DNA from: a virus
IMG/VR virus record: IMGVR_UViG_3300036829_000060
Coordinates: 1-44,318 of that record
Strand: one strand, 5' to 3'
DNA: 44,318 nucleotides
Positions 26,090-32,010 of the stretch are shown one piece after another. Positions within the stretch are counted from its first letter, which is position 1, and every line of letters begins with the position of its first letter. A program made the position numbers and the translations under genes. The notes below the pieces were generated by a model that was given only the letters and a program-made list of their open reading frames with translations, made no database searches and was not told the origin of the DNA.

Positions 26090-26205
26090 CCGTCAAACGG
26101 GTTGCTTTCGTCGTGTTGTTCCTGATGGCTACATGGGTGTTGGGGATTGTGTTGGCAATCTTGGCTTTTGAGAGACAGGAACACCGTGGACTTGAAACTT
26201 GGTAA
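26086..26205 (+). CDS. 39-residue single-pass membrane protein
   Basis: ATGA overlap with the previous gene; a short basic N-terminus (MTVKR), one hydrophobic helix of about 25 residues (VAFVVLFLMATWVLGIVLAI), then a charged tail (FERQEHRGLETW). It overlaps the start of the peptidase gene at GTG 26186. Its place at the front of the lysis genes makes a holin-like or regulatory role possible, but nothing in the sequence proves it. Confidence 0.6.
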   Translation: MTVKRVAFVVLFLMATWVLGIVLAILAFERQEHRGLETW

Positions 26206-26965
26206 GGCCCCGGTGCGGCCTGGCGCTGTCACATTCCGATTCTCTGACTTCGCTACCGTAGCGAAGATGCCTGAGCCGCCAAGCAATTTCGGACACGAGA
26301 AGCTGATCAGACAGTGGGGCATGCTCGGCAATGATGTCGCAGGTAACTGTGTGTTCGCGGGCGCGGGCCACGAGATCATGCTGTGGAACGCCGAAGTCGG
26401 TAAGCAGGTCCGAATCTCCGAGCGGACAGCGCTTTCCAACTACAGTGCGCTCACTGGCTACGATCCGAGCCAGACCGATCCAGTCACGGGAGAGAACCCG
26501 ACAGATCAGGGAACCGATGTCGCGCAATGGCTTTCATACCGGCGTAAGACAGGATTCTTTGACGATGACGGGCGTTACCATAAGATCGGCGCATACATCA
26601 GCCTGGACCCCGGTAACACCGATCAATTACGGTACGCCGCATACTATTTCGATGGAGTTGGAATTGGTGTCAACTTCCCGAACCAATGGATGGACATCTT
26701 CAAACAGGGCGGACGTACCTGGCCTGCACTGCGCAACCCCGATTACGAAGGTGGGCATTACATTTCGGCGGTTGCGTTCCGTGACAGACGTCCGGTCATT
26801 GTCAGCTGGGGGCAGAAAATCGAGCTGACACTCGGTGCCTACAAGCAGACGTGCGACGAGGCATACGCCTACCTCACACCTGAGAAGCTGGCCAAAGGTG
26901 TTGACCTGCAGGGGTTCAACTACGTCAAGCTAACCGACTACATCAAACAGTTACGGAGTGTGTGA
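26186..26965 (+). CDS. cysteine peptidase-like lysis protein (C39/papain-like)
   Basis: 259 residues from GTG 26186, which has AGGA about 6 nt upstream; the open frame reaching back to 26147 lies inside the membrane microprotein gene. The likely catalytic Cys is in NDVAGNCVFAGAGHEIMLWN and the likely His in EGGHYISAVAFRDRR, followed by SWGQKIELT, the order of C39/papain-like peptidases. Similar proteins lie beside lysin A in many mycobacteriophages and probably cut peptidoglycan stems or process tail proteins. The 19-nt inverted repeat at 26248-26266 lies inside the gene. Confidence 0.7.
   Translation: MDLKLGKAPVRPGAVTFRFSDFATVAKMPEPPSNFGHEKLIRQWGMLGNDVAGNCVFAGAGHEIMLWNAEVGKQVRISERTALSNYSALTGYDPSQTDPVTGENPTDQGTDVAQWLSYRRKTGFFDDDGRYHKIGAYISLDPGNTDQLRYAAYYFDGVGIGVNFPNQWMDIFKQGGRTWPALRNPDYEGGHYISAVAFRDRRPVIVSWGQKIELTLGAYKQTCDEAYAYLTPEKLAKGVDLQGFNYVKLTDYIKQLRSV
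26248..26266. repeat. inverted repeat CTTCGCTAC-C-GTAGCGAAG
   Basis: Perfect 9-nt arms around a central C, inside the peptidase gene. Its first 16 nt are identical to 36212-36227, in front of the second early operon. It carries the 9-mer CTACCGTAG, which with its complement CTACGGTAG occurs eight times: 616, 1447, 6851, 26253, 31025, 36217, 36967 and 40025. Confidence 0.6.
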
Positions 26966-26966
26966 T

Positions 26967-27170
26967 ATGAGGATAGAAGTCTACCGCGCAGAAAACAGCG
27001 AATATCGTTGGCGCAGACGAGCGGACAACGGCGAGATAACCACGACGGGTCAGGCTCACAGACGTAAGTGGAATGCGAAACGTGCTGCGCGCAAAGCATT
27101 CCCGAACGATCCCGTAGTAGACCTGACTAGACGCGGCAGCCTCGCGACAAGACGACCCGACAAGCGATGA
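26967..27170 (+). CDS. DUF1508/YegP-like small protein
   Basis: 67 residues from ATG 26967 with ACGGAG about 8 nt upstream (GTG 26958 is an alternative). The pattern IEVYRAENSEYRWRRRADNG, then a basic helix WNAKRAARKAF, matches the small DUF1508 (YegP) fold, normally a beta-hairpin-helix unit of about 55 residues with unknown role. The stop overlaps the next ATG (ATGA). Confidence 0.65.
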   Translation: MRIEVYRAENSEYRWRRRADNGEITTTGQAHRRKWNAKRAARKAFPNDPVVDLTRRGSLATRRPDKR

Positions 27171-27277
27171 GCGTGCAATGCCCTGATCACCTCTGCATGA
27201 TCTGCGGCGATCAGATGACCTACTGCCTACTCTGGTATTGTCCTAGCTGCGGCCATATCGAAAGTGAGACAGCATGA
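27167..27277 (+). CDS. 36-residue zinc-ribbon protein
   Basis: ATGA overlaps at both ends. Two Cys pairs, CMICG (residues 10-14) and CPSCG (25-29), 11 residues apart, form a minimal zinc ribbon; an additional Cys5 and His8 are nearby. It immediately precedes and overlaps lysin A. Function unknown. Confidence 0.65.
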   Translation: MSVQCPDHLCMICGDQMTYCLLWYCPSCGHIESETA

Positions 27278-28179
27278 CCATCTTTGGGCCTGACATCAGC
27301 AACAACAACGGAGTTGTGAACATCGACCGTGTTGCCGACGAAGGATTCGATTTCGTGTTCGCTAAAGTCTCTGAGGGGTCAGGCTTCTCGGACCGATTCT
27401 GGCCTCGCACCCGAGACTGGTGCGCCGCAAGGGGTTTGATCTGCATCGGATACCACTACGTCAAAACCGACAACGCCGACGCGCAAGCAGCATGCTTCGC
27501 CAACAACGGTGGCGGCAACAAAGTGATGTTCGACTTCGAGGCCAACTCTGGTGGTATCAACAACTTTTGGGCATGCGTCAACGCGTTCAACGCCCGCGGT
27601 ATCGAGGTTGTGCTGTCCTACATTCCGCGCTGGTACTGGCAGGGCACCATGGGCTCACCGGATATCTCGAATATCCCTGGCCTGCTTATACAATCGTCCT
27701 ACGTCAACGGGATCGGGCCAGCCTCAGTGTTGTATCCCGGTGACAACAGCATATATTGGGCCGGGTTCGGCGGCAAAAGCGTTGACATTCTGCAGTTCAC
27801 CGACAAGGCGACCATCGCCGGAATGTCGTTGGATGCCAACGCATATCGGGGTAGCAAGGCAGAGCTGGCAGCAGCTCTCGGAATCGGTGGAATACCAGGA
27901 GGTTTACTAATGGCACTCAATGATGCCGAGCAGCAAGAGGTTCTGGACGGCGTACGGTTGATTCGTAATCAGCTTCTCGGCAACCCAGACCCGAATCGTC
28001 CTGGCGTAGCGCCGGGCTGGCCGCAGCTCGACGACAGAACAGTCGTGGACGCGCTCGCTGACGTACGCAACCAGCTCGGACCGTGGCCGCAGCTCGGCAC
28101 CAATGCGAAGGGTGAACCGCTGACCCCGGTTGACGCGCTCGCAGCGGTGAAAGATGCTGTGATACCGAAGAAAACGTGA
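27274..28179 (+). CDS. lysA: lysin A, GH25 muramidase
   Basis: 301 residues. The N-terminal 205 residues are a glycoside hydrolase family 25 domain: PDISNNNGVVNIDRV, FDFVFAKVSEGSGF, IGYHYVKT and the catalytic pair Asp87-x-Glu89 in MFDFEAN. It cleaves the glycan chain of peptidoglycan. The C-terminal 90 residues carry two related LIRNQLLG/VRNQLG and W(P)QL units, likely cell-wall binding. Starts in an ATGA overlap. There is no signal peptide, so release needs the holin. Confidence 0.93.
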   Translation: MTIFGPDISNNNGVVNIDRVADEGFDFVFAKVSEGSGFSDRFWPRTRDWCAARGLICIGYHYVKTDNADAQAACFANNGGGNKVMFDFEANSGGINNFWACVNAFNARGIEVVLSYIPRWYWQGTMGSPDISNIPGLLIQSSYVNGIGPASVLYPGDNSIYWAGFGGKSVDILQFTDKATIAGMSLDANAYRGSKAELAAALGIGGIPGGLLMALNDAEQQEVLDGVRLIRNQLLGNPDPNRPGVAPGWPQLDDRTVVDALADVRNQLGPWPQLGTNAKGEPLTPVDALAAVKDAVIPKKT

Positions 28180-28180
28180 C

Positions 28181-28196
28181 TGATCCACATGGATCA
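28181..28196. repeat. 16-bp palindrome TGATCCNNNNGGATCA, copy 3
   Basis: Centre ACAT, as in copy 2. It begins 2 nt after the lysA stop, and its right end contains the stop codon of the opposite-strand gene (28194-28466), so it sits exactly where the two convergent genes meet. Confidence 0.75.
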
Positions 28197-28466
28197 GTGC
28201 TTGACCCGCTTACCGACGTGTGAGCGGGCCTGCACGTACCGGCGTGCCTGCGCCTCTACTGCGCGTTGCCGTTCGGCCATCGCGAGTTTCTGCAACACCT
28301 GGAACGCCATCATCGCTTTCGCCTGCGTGACAACAGGACTGGCCATCTCAGCCTGGTATGTGGGTGGTAGTTCGTCGGCGAACCACATATCGGGGGCACG
28401 CTGGGCGGTGAAGAACTTCTCGGGCGGTAGTGGCCACCACTTGTTGGCCAGCTCATTGGTCGTCAT
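28194..28466 (-). CDS. hypothetical protein on the opposite strand between the lysins
   Basis: 90 residues. The composition is ordinary (ELANKWWPLPPEKFFTAQRA, DMWFADELPPTYQAEM, then a long helix AKAMMAFQVLQKLAMAERQR), while the overlapping plus-strand frame is Cys/Arg/Ser-rich and looks like a shadow. No ribosome binding site is seen; a TATGAT -10-like element (28480-28475 on this strand) ends 8 nt before the ATG, which would give an almost leaderless mRNA, common in mycobacteria. It is the only minus-strand gene supported here. Function unknown. Confidence 0.65.
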   Translation of the reverse strand: MTTNELANKWWPLPPEKFFTAQRAPDMWFADELPPTYQAEMASPVVTQAKAMMAFQVLQKLAMAERQRAVEAQARRYVQARSHVGKRVKH

Positions 28467-28474
28467 GAGCGATC

Positions 28475-28480
28475 ATCATA
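28475..28480 (-). promoter_or_regulatory. possible -10 element for the opposite-strand gene
   Basis: TATGAT on the minus strand, 8 nt before the ATG at 28466. A -35 is not convincing (CAACAG 17 nt further up). The spacing implies a transcript starting within about 2 nt of the start codon. Confidence 0.4.
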
Positions 28481-28541
28481 CACTTCCGCAGCAAAACCTG
28501 TTGCGGGACACGGTATCCCCGAGAAAGGGGGATAACTGAAT

Positions 28542-29393
28542 ATGGTTACTAAATATGTTCTAGCTGCGATGATCGGTGCCGCAGCATCTTTCGGTGCGCC
28601 AGCGGTGATGGCGTTGGCTCAGACAGATATCTGGGTCGGCGGTAACACTGACTGCACATCGTCAAGCTACCAACATGCAAGCAGCAACGAGCAGCTCGGC
28701 CGTCACAGTGTGGCGGTTCAATTCGGTACGTGTGATGGCGATTTCGCGCCGTTCCTGGGCAGCACACGAGCCGATGATGCGATCAGCCAAGGAGTTACCG
28801 CGACGAGACAAGCGTGGGACGCCAACTGCGGCAACGGTATTGAGGAATGTACACTGCACGGGTTCTCGATTGGCGCTGCACCGGCAACCATCGTCGCTAA
28901 CGACGTCGGTGCGGACAGGCCAGGCAGCAACACACACCTGATCACCGAGGGCAACGCGTGGGGGCAACCCGGCGTGTTCGGTGGGAAGCCCGGTCCGATC
29001 GGATTCTGGATCAACGTCGGAGCACCGGCTACCGGTGTGCCGCTGCGCATTCCGCAGGTAGCAGGTAGTGAGAACAGGTTCAACGTCAACGACGGATTCG
29101 CTGATGACGCTTTGCAACAGCCGCAGGCCGAGATCCAGAATCTGTCCTGTCTCAACGGTTGTGACGGTCAGCCGCCGCAGCATTACATTCAAAACGGTAC
29201 GCCGACAGCTTCTTTCACGACTGATGACGGTGTGAAGCAGGTGGTTTACGGGCAGCCGTTTCCGGGTGTTGTTGCACCGCAGGATAATCCGGCTGTGAAT
29301 CCTGAGCTGGCACCGCGACTCGATGTGCCAGAGTTCGTTGGTGAATTGCCGTGTTCTGATGGGAAGTTCACACCTGGTGATGCACCCTGCTAA
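28542..29393 (+). CDS. PE-PPE-domain hydrolase with signal peptide, probable lysin B
   Basis: 283 residues. A signal peptide is visible: basic VTK, hydrophobic core, then VMALA cleavage near residue 26. The rest matches the PE-PPE alpha/beta hydrolase family of mycobacteria, with nucleophile Ser109 in LHGFSIGAAPA and a later NDGFADDALQQP segment where the family places its acid residue. In phages of mycobacteria an esterase follows lysA and frees mycolates from arabinogalactan; this protein holds that place. A Cys-x9-Cys tail (CSDGKFTPGDAPC) ends it. AAAGGGG precedes the ATG. Confidence 0.8.
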   Translation: MVTKYVLAAMIGAAASFGAPAVMALAQTDIWVGGNTDCTSSSYQHASSNEQLGRHSVAVQFGTCDGDFAPFLGSTRADDAISQGVTATRQAWDANCGNGIEECTLHGFSIGAAPATIVANDVGADRPGSNTHLITEGNAWGQPGVFGGKPGPIGFWINVGAPATGVPLRIPQVAGSENRFNVNDGFADDALQQPQAEIQNLSCLNGCDGQPPQHYIQNGTPTASFTTDDGVKQVVYGQPFPGVVAPQDNPAVNPELAPRLDVPEFVGELPCSDGKFTPGDAPC

Positions 29394-29409
29394 AGAAAGG
29401 ATGAAAGTT

Positions 29410-29625
29410 ATGAATTGGCAAGCATATTGGAAAGCCATCGCGGCATTCGTAAGTACTGTCGTGGTGCCGGGTGTCGTGATGTGGGTGCAGAGTGGGCAGC
29501 CCTGGCCTCACGACGCGTCGGGCTGGGTGCTTTGGCTGGTAACGGTTTTCGGCGCTACGGGCGGTGTTGCCGTTAGCCCACCGAACAGTGTGATCGGTAA
29601 GCACGAGAAGCCCGAAAGTGCCTGA
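29410..29625 (+). CDS. holin
   Basis: 71 residues from ATG 29410 (AAAGAAAGG 9 nt upstream; ATG 29401 is too close to it). Two hydrophobic segments, AIAAFVSTVVVPGVVMWV and WVLWLVTVFGATGGVAV, then the SPPN motif and a charged tail. This pattern (WKAxxAxxxxVVVP ... GxxxVYxxPN) is typical of the small holins beside mycobacteriophage lysins. It should permeabilise the membrane so that LysA reaches the wall. Confidence 0.8.
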   Translation: MNWQAYWKAIAAFVSTVVVPGVVMWVQSGQPWPHDASGWVLWLVTVFGATGGVAVSPPNSVIGKHEKPESA

Positions 29626-29986
29626 GTGGCTTGCCGTTACGGGCGCAATCTCAGTCGTCGCAGTGGCGGCTGGGGTTGTGTCTGGCCCTGCAATCTTCGC
29701 GAATGTCCCTGTCGCGCTGTTGCTTCCCGATTCGCCGGTGCTCATCACACCAGGCGGTAAGGTTTCTGTGCCTCTCTCTGTGCCGGTAAACACGTCTGCG
29801 GTACCGTCTAGCCCACTACCCGCTGTTAGTCCGTCAGCGTTGCCCACAGAGCCAGTACGACCCATCCCTGTGCCAGCGGATGCCGTGCCAGGCGGTCAGA
29901 TTCCGCCGCTGGAGGTGGTTGCACCGAATTCATGTCCTATCGGGCTGGTGCTCGATCCTGTTCTGGGGGTGTGTGTTTCGATATGA
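29618..29986 (+). CDS. Pro-rich membrane-anchored or secreted lysis-cassette protein
   Basis: 122 residues from GTG 29618, overlapping the holin stop by 8 nt. An N-terminal hydrophobic segment (about residues 5-38) is followed by a Pro/Ser/Val-rich stretch of about 60 residues and a short C-terminal disulphide candidate (CPIGLVLDPVLGVC). The layout, anchor plus extended periplasmic stalk, is reminiscent of spanin-like or wall-spanning proteins. Not recognised by family. Confidence 0.6.
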   Translation: MPEWLAVTGAISVVAVAAGVVSGPAIFANVPVALLLPDSPVLITPGGKVSVPLSVPVNTSAVPSSPLPAVSPSALPTEPVRPIPVPADAVPGGQIPPLEVVAPNSCPIGLVLDPVLGVCVSI

Positions 29987-30204
29987 CACACCGAACGCCG
30001 GAAGAGAAGCCTAGGCGAAACCTGTTCGGTCCCAATGCTTTACCGCACTGGGCTATGGGTATTGTGACAACCCTCTGGCTGTACTTCCAGATCACGCTCG
30101 GCACGGCAGGCGTGCCCGGCCCGATTAATCAGGCGTTCGCGGCGATCTTCGCACTGTGGACCTCGTATCTGTTCAACGCCGCAAATCTCAAGGGGAACAA
30201 ATGA
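29983..30204 (+). CDS. membrane protein with two transmembrane helices, possible second holin
   Basis: 73 residues from ATG 29983 (ATGA overlap). After a basic N-terminus come two hydrophobic segments: MGIVTTLWLYFQITLG and NQAFAAIFALWTSYLF. A second small two-helix protein after the holin is common in mycobacteriophage lysis regions. Confidence 0.65.
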   Translation: MTHRTPEEKPRRNLFGPNALPHWAMGIVTTLWLYFQITLGTAGVPGPINQAFAAIFALWTSYLFNAANLKGNK

Positions 30205-30662
30205 ATTGGCTACAGAACTTTCTGACATTCGATGTCATGTGGTCGTTCCTCGGCGGTATCATCATCGGCAACACCATCATGTGGCTACTCATCAGGAAGT
30301 CAAACACCGTGGCACTCAAGCGATTTCCGTTCCAAGCAATCGTCACCGTCGTAGCCATCGTTGTGCTGGTGTACATCATGGTGTCAACCAACCAGGCCCG
30401 CGAATGCGCGATCCGGCTAAACGTGTCAGTGTCGACCGAACAGGACATCGCGAAAATCGAAAGAGACGCTCTCGCAACAGCTATCATCGAGTCGCAGTCG
30501 GTTCCCGCTGAGATACAAGCACTTCCACAGAACGATCCGGTGCGCAAGAAGTACATGGACCCGATCACTGCGCGCTATCTCGCGGCTACCAAGTCTGCCG
30601 CTGACAAGCGGGCGGCTAATCAGTCTGTACGGGAGGCGGCACAGCGAGCATGCGGAAAGTAA
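30201..30662 (+). CDS. membrane protein with two helices and a helical tail
   Basis: 153 residues from ATG 30201 (ATGA overlap, AAGGGG about 8 nt upstream). Transmembrane helices at about residues 12-30 (MWSFLGGIIIGNTIMWLL) and 43-62 (FQAIVTVVAIVVLVYIMVS), then 90 residues of charged, probably helical sequence. It could act with the holins or as an envelope-spanning component. No diagnostic domain. Confidence 0.65.
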   Translation: MNWLQNFLTFDVMWSFLGGIIIGNTIMWLLIRKSNTVALKRFPFQAIVTVVAIVVLVYIMVSTNQARECAIRLNVSVSTEQDIAKIERDALATAIIESQSVPAEIQALPQNDPVRKKYMDPITARYLAATKSAADKRAANQSVREAAQRACGK

Positions 30663-30751
30663 GGCTCTGGCCGCTGTGGCTGATTGTGTTAATCGCTTAC
30701 GCGGCAATGCTTTTGCTCATCGTGTACGTGAATAGTGGTGGGCCGCACTAG
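30650..30751 (+). CDS. 33-residue membrane microprotein
   Basis: ATG 30650 overlaps the previous gene's end by 13 nt. A basic start (MRKVRLW) and one long hydrophobic helix (PLWLIVLIAYAAMLLLIVYV), then NSGGPH. It fits the run of small membrane proteins closing the lysis operon. Confidence 0.5.
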   Translation: MRKVRLWPLWLIVLIAYAAMLLLIVYVNSGGPH

Positions 30752-30832
30752 GTGTCAGCTATCCCGCTGGCTACGTGGTTGTTCGTCGGGCTACCTGTGC
30801 TTGCCATGGTTTTGAGCGGCTACGGCATATAA
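30752..30832 (+). CDS. 26-residue membrane microprotein
   Basis: GTG 30752 directly follows the preceding stop. The translation MSAIPLATWLFVGLPVLAMV and on is almost wholly hydrophobic, ending SGYGI. It may be real because of the exact junction and the neighbours, but it is very short. It is the last frame before the terminator-like hairpins. Confidence 0.35.
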   Translation: MSAIPLATWLFVGLPVLAMVLSGYGI

Positions 30833-30834
30833 CC

Positions 30835-30930
30835 GCAGGTAAACCTGCATTTTGAAAGTCACTGTCCCGCAACGGGATTCACTATTTGCCCTGGTCAAAC
30901 AGGGTGTTTCGGCCTGTTACTTCTGAGGCC
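30835..30930 (+). terminator. cluster of four small hairpins after the lysis genes
   Basis: Four inverted repeats follow each other: GCAGGT/ACCTGC (30835-30848, followed by ATTTT), CCCG/CGGG (about 30866-30876), CCCTG/CAGGG (30889-30904, followed by TGTTT) and GGCCT/AGGCC (30911-30930). None is long, but the first and third have T-rich tails, as for weak intrinsic terminators. They end the rightward late transcripts before the early promoter. Confidence 0.5.
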
Positions 30931-31024
30931 ACTGTTAAAGCTGTGACATTGCTACGATACTCATAGGAACGCTCTGACCAGCGGCGATGATGCACGTGGA
31001 GAGTCGCCGGCTGTTAGCTGGCCT

Positions 31025-31062
31025 CTACGGTAGTTGACATTCTGTATATACACGATTAGAGT
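31025..31062 (+). promoter_or_regulatory. promoter of the first early operon
   Basis: The -35 is TTGACA at 31034-31039 and the -10 is TAGAGT at 31057-31062, separated by 17 nt: the best sigma-70/SigA-type promoter in the window. The 9-mer CTACGGTAG (31025-31033) touches the -35 on its upstream side. Confidence 0.75.
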
Positions 31063-31076
31063 CGTGCTAGCACGAC
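31061..31076. promoter_or_regulatory. operator-like perfect palindrome GTCGTGCTAGCACGAC
   Basis: A 16-bp perfect palindrome starting on the last two bases of the -10 and covering the expected transcription start. Only one copy was found. The position is that of a repressor operator controlling early expression. Confidence 0.65.
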
Positions 31077-31463
31077 CCGCTAGCCCACTCGGAGCCAGCG
31101 GCGCACGATTCGCCGGAATTCACCCGGCAGCATGGCAATCACCCGGTCGACGGGGCATCTCCACTACGTCGAACCACCTCGGGGCGCAGGACGACCGACG
31201 GATGTATAGCGAGTCAGGCTGAAGAGTCAGACGGAATTCTCCAAAAACCTAAGCGCTGCTAGGGGACACAACCCAGCACGCCCAATCGCACAACAAAGCT
31301 CGTCGAACCCGTCCTGAACGGTGAGGCCAACCCGTCCGTGAACGGTGAGCAGCGGACCTGCGAAGGGGTCTCCTTCAATCGAAACCCGTTGCCGCAAGGT
31401 AAGCGGGTCTACCGGCTTTGGCATGCCGGTACTGAAGAGAATGCCAAACAGATTGGAGACAAA
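31077..31463 (+). other. long early-operon leader without a convincing gene
   Basis: About 390 nt between the promoter and the first early start codon. It holds two copies of CGTCC(G)TGAACGGTGAG (near 31312 and 31334) and a hairpin TACCGGC/GCCGGTA (31410-31431), then the shared leader AAACAGATTGGAGACAAA at 31446-31463. Frames here lack good starts. The length and structure suggest leader-mediated control. Confidence 0.55.
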
Positions 31464-31688
31464 ATGAAAGTAACCAACACCATCACACAGCTGGTTGTCA
31501 CCCTGTTCAACAAGTCGCAGCGCTTTGACTTCGGCAACGTTGATGAGGCAGTAAGCGAGATCCACGCGGTAGCCAAACGGCACGGTTACTCGTGCCTGGT
31601 CGATTACATCGGCGACGATCCGCAACTGAGCTGGACTTTGGTTCGCATGTCTGACAATCACACAGTCGGGCGTGCCTTTATCCGCTGA
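31464..31688 (+). CDS. hypothetical early protein
   Basis: 74 residues from ATG 31464, fixed by the shared leader GATTGGAGACAAA. Pattern: VTLFNKSQRFDFGNVDEAVS, a helix EIHAVAKRHGY, then a beta-rich end (LVDYIGDDPQLSWTLVRMSD). The fold may be a small alpha-beta. Its UGA stop is the first three bases of the intergenic element at 31686. Not recognised. Confidence 0.75.
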   Translation: MKVTNTITQLVVTLFNKSQRFDFGNVDEAVSEIHAVAKRHGYSCLVDYIGDDPQLSWTLVRMSDNHTVGRAFIR

Positions 31689-31758
31689 GTAGTACTAGGC
31701 CAGCCTCGAAAGAGGCTGTGCCAGTGGACAACTCAGTCCAAACAGATTGGAGACAAAC
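31686..31758 (+). repeat. structured intergenic element, copy A
   Basis: Order: TGAGTAGTACT (starting with the upstream stop codon), a hairpin CAGCCTC-GAAA-GAGGCTG, a small hairpin TGGAC-AACTCA-GTCCA, then leader AAACAGATTGGAGACAAAC and ATG 31759. CTGAGT at the front can alternatively pair with ACTCAG in the second loop. Confidence 0.85.
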
Positions 31759-31941
31759 ATGGTAACAAGCAACATCCTCGGCTGGAACGTAACCCACACC
31801 ATCGAGGTTGTGTTCGTACCCAATAACCACGGCTACCCGTACGCAGCCGAATGTTCATGCGCTTGGCGGTCAAACACCTACGCTTCTCGGCACGCCGCAG
31901 AGCAGATGGGCGCTGATCACCTGGCCACCGTTGCTAACTGA
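31759..31941 (+). CDS. hypothetical early protein
   Basis: 60 residues from ATG 31759, after the leader; an in-frame TTG inside the leader (giving METN) is rejected because it overlaps the ribosome binding site. Pattern: HTIEVVFVPNNHGYPYAAEC, SCAWRSNTYASRHAAEQMGA; two Cys and several His could bind metal. It resembles a small double-stranded-RNA-binding-like or zinc fold only vaguely. The stop is inside the next intergenic element. Confidence 0.75.
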   Translation: MVTSNILGWNVTHTIEVVFVPNNHGYPYAAECSCAWRSNTYASRHAAEQMGADHLATVAN

Positions 31942-32010
31942 GTAGTACTTGGCCAGCCTCGAAAGAGGCTGTGCCAGTGGACAACTCAGTCCAAACAGAT
32001 TGGAGACAAA
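31939..32010 (+). repeat. structured intergenic element, copy B
   Basis: Almost identical to copy A (same hairpin CAGCCTC-GAAA-GAGGCTG and same TGGAC-AACTCA-GTCCA), beginning with the stop of the upstream gene and ending in AGATTGGAGACAAA before ATG 32011. Confidence 0.85.

Noticed and set aside
28189-28539. 116-codon plus-strand frame between the lysins
   Set aside because: Cys/Arg/Ser-rich composition and no ribosome binding site; the minus-strand frame reads as the better protein.
31034-31222. 62-codon frame starting in the early promoter
   Set aside because: Its start codon is the TTG of the -35 box, so it cannot be on the transcript.
31227-31661. 144-codon minus-strand frame across the early leader
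   Set aside because: It crosses the shared leader and the 31464 gene and has no start signals.
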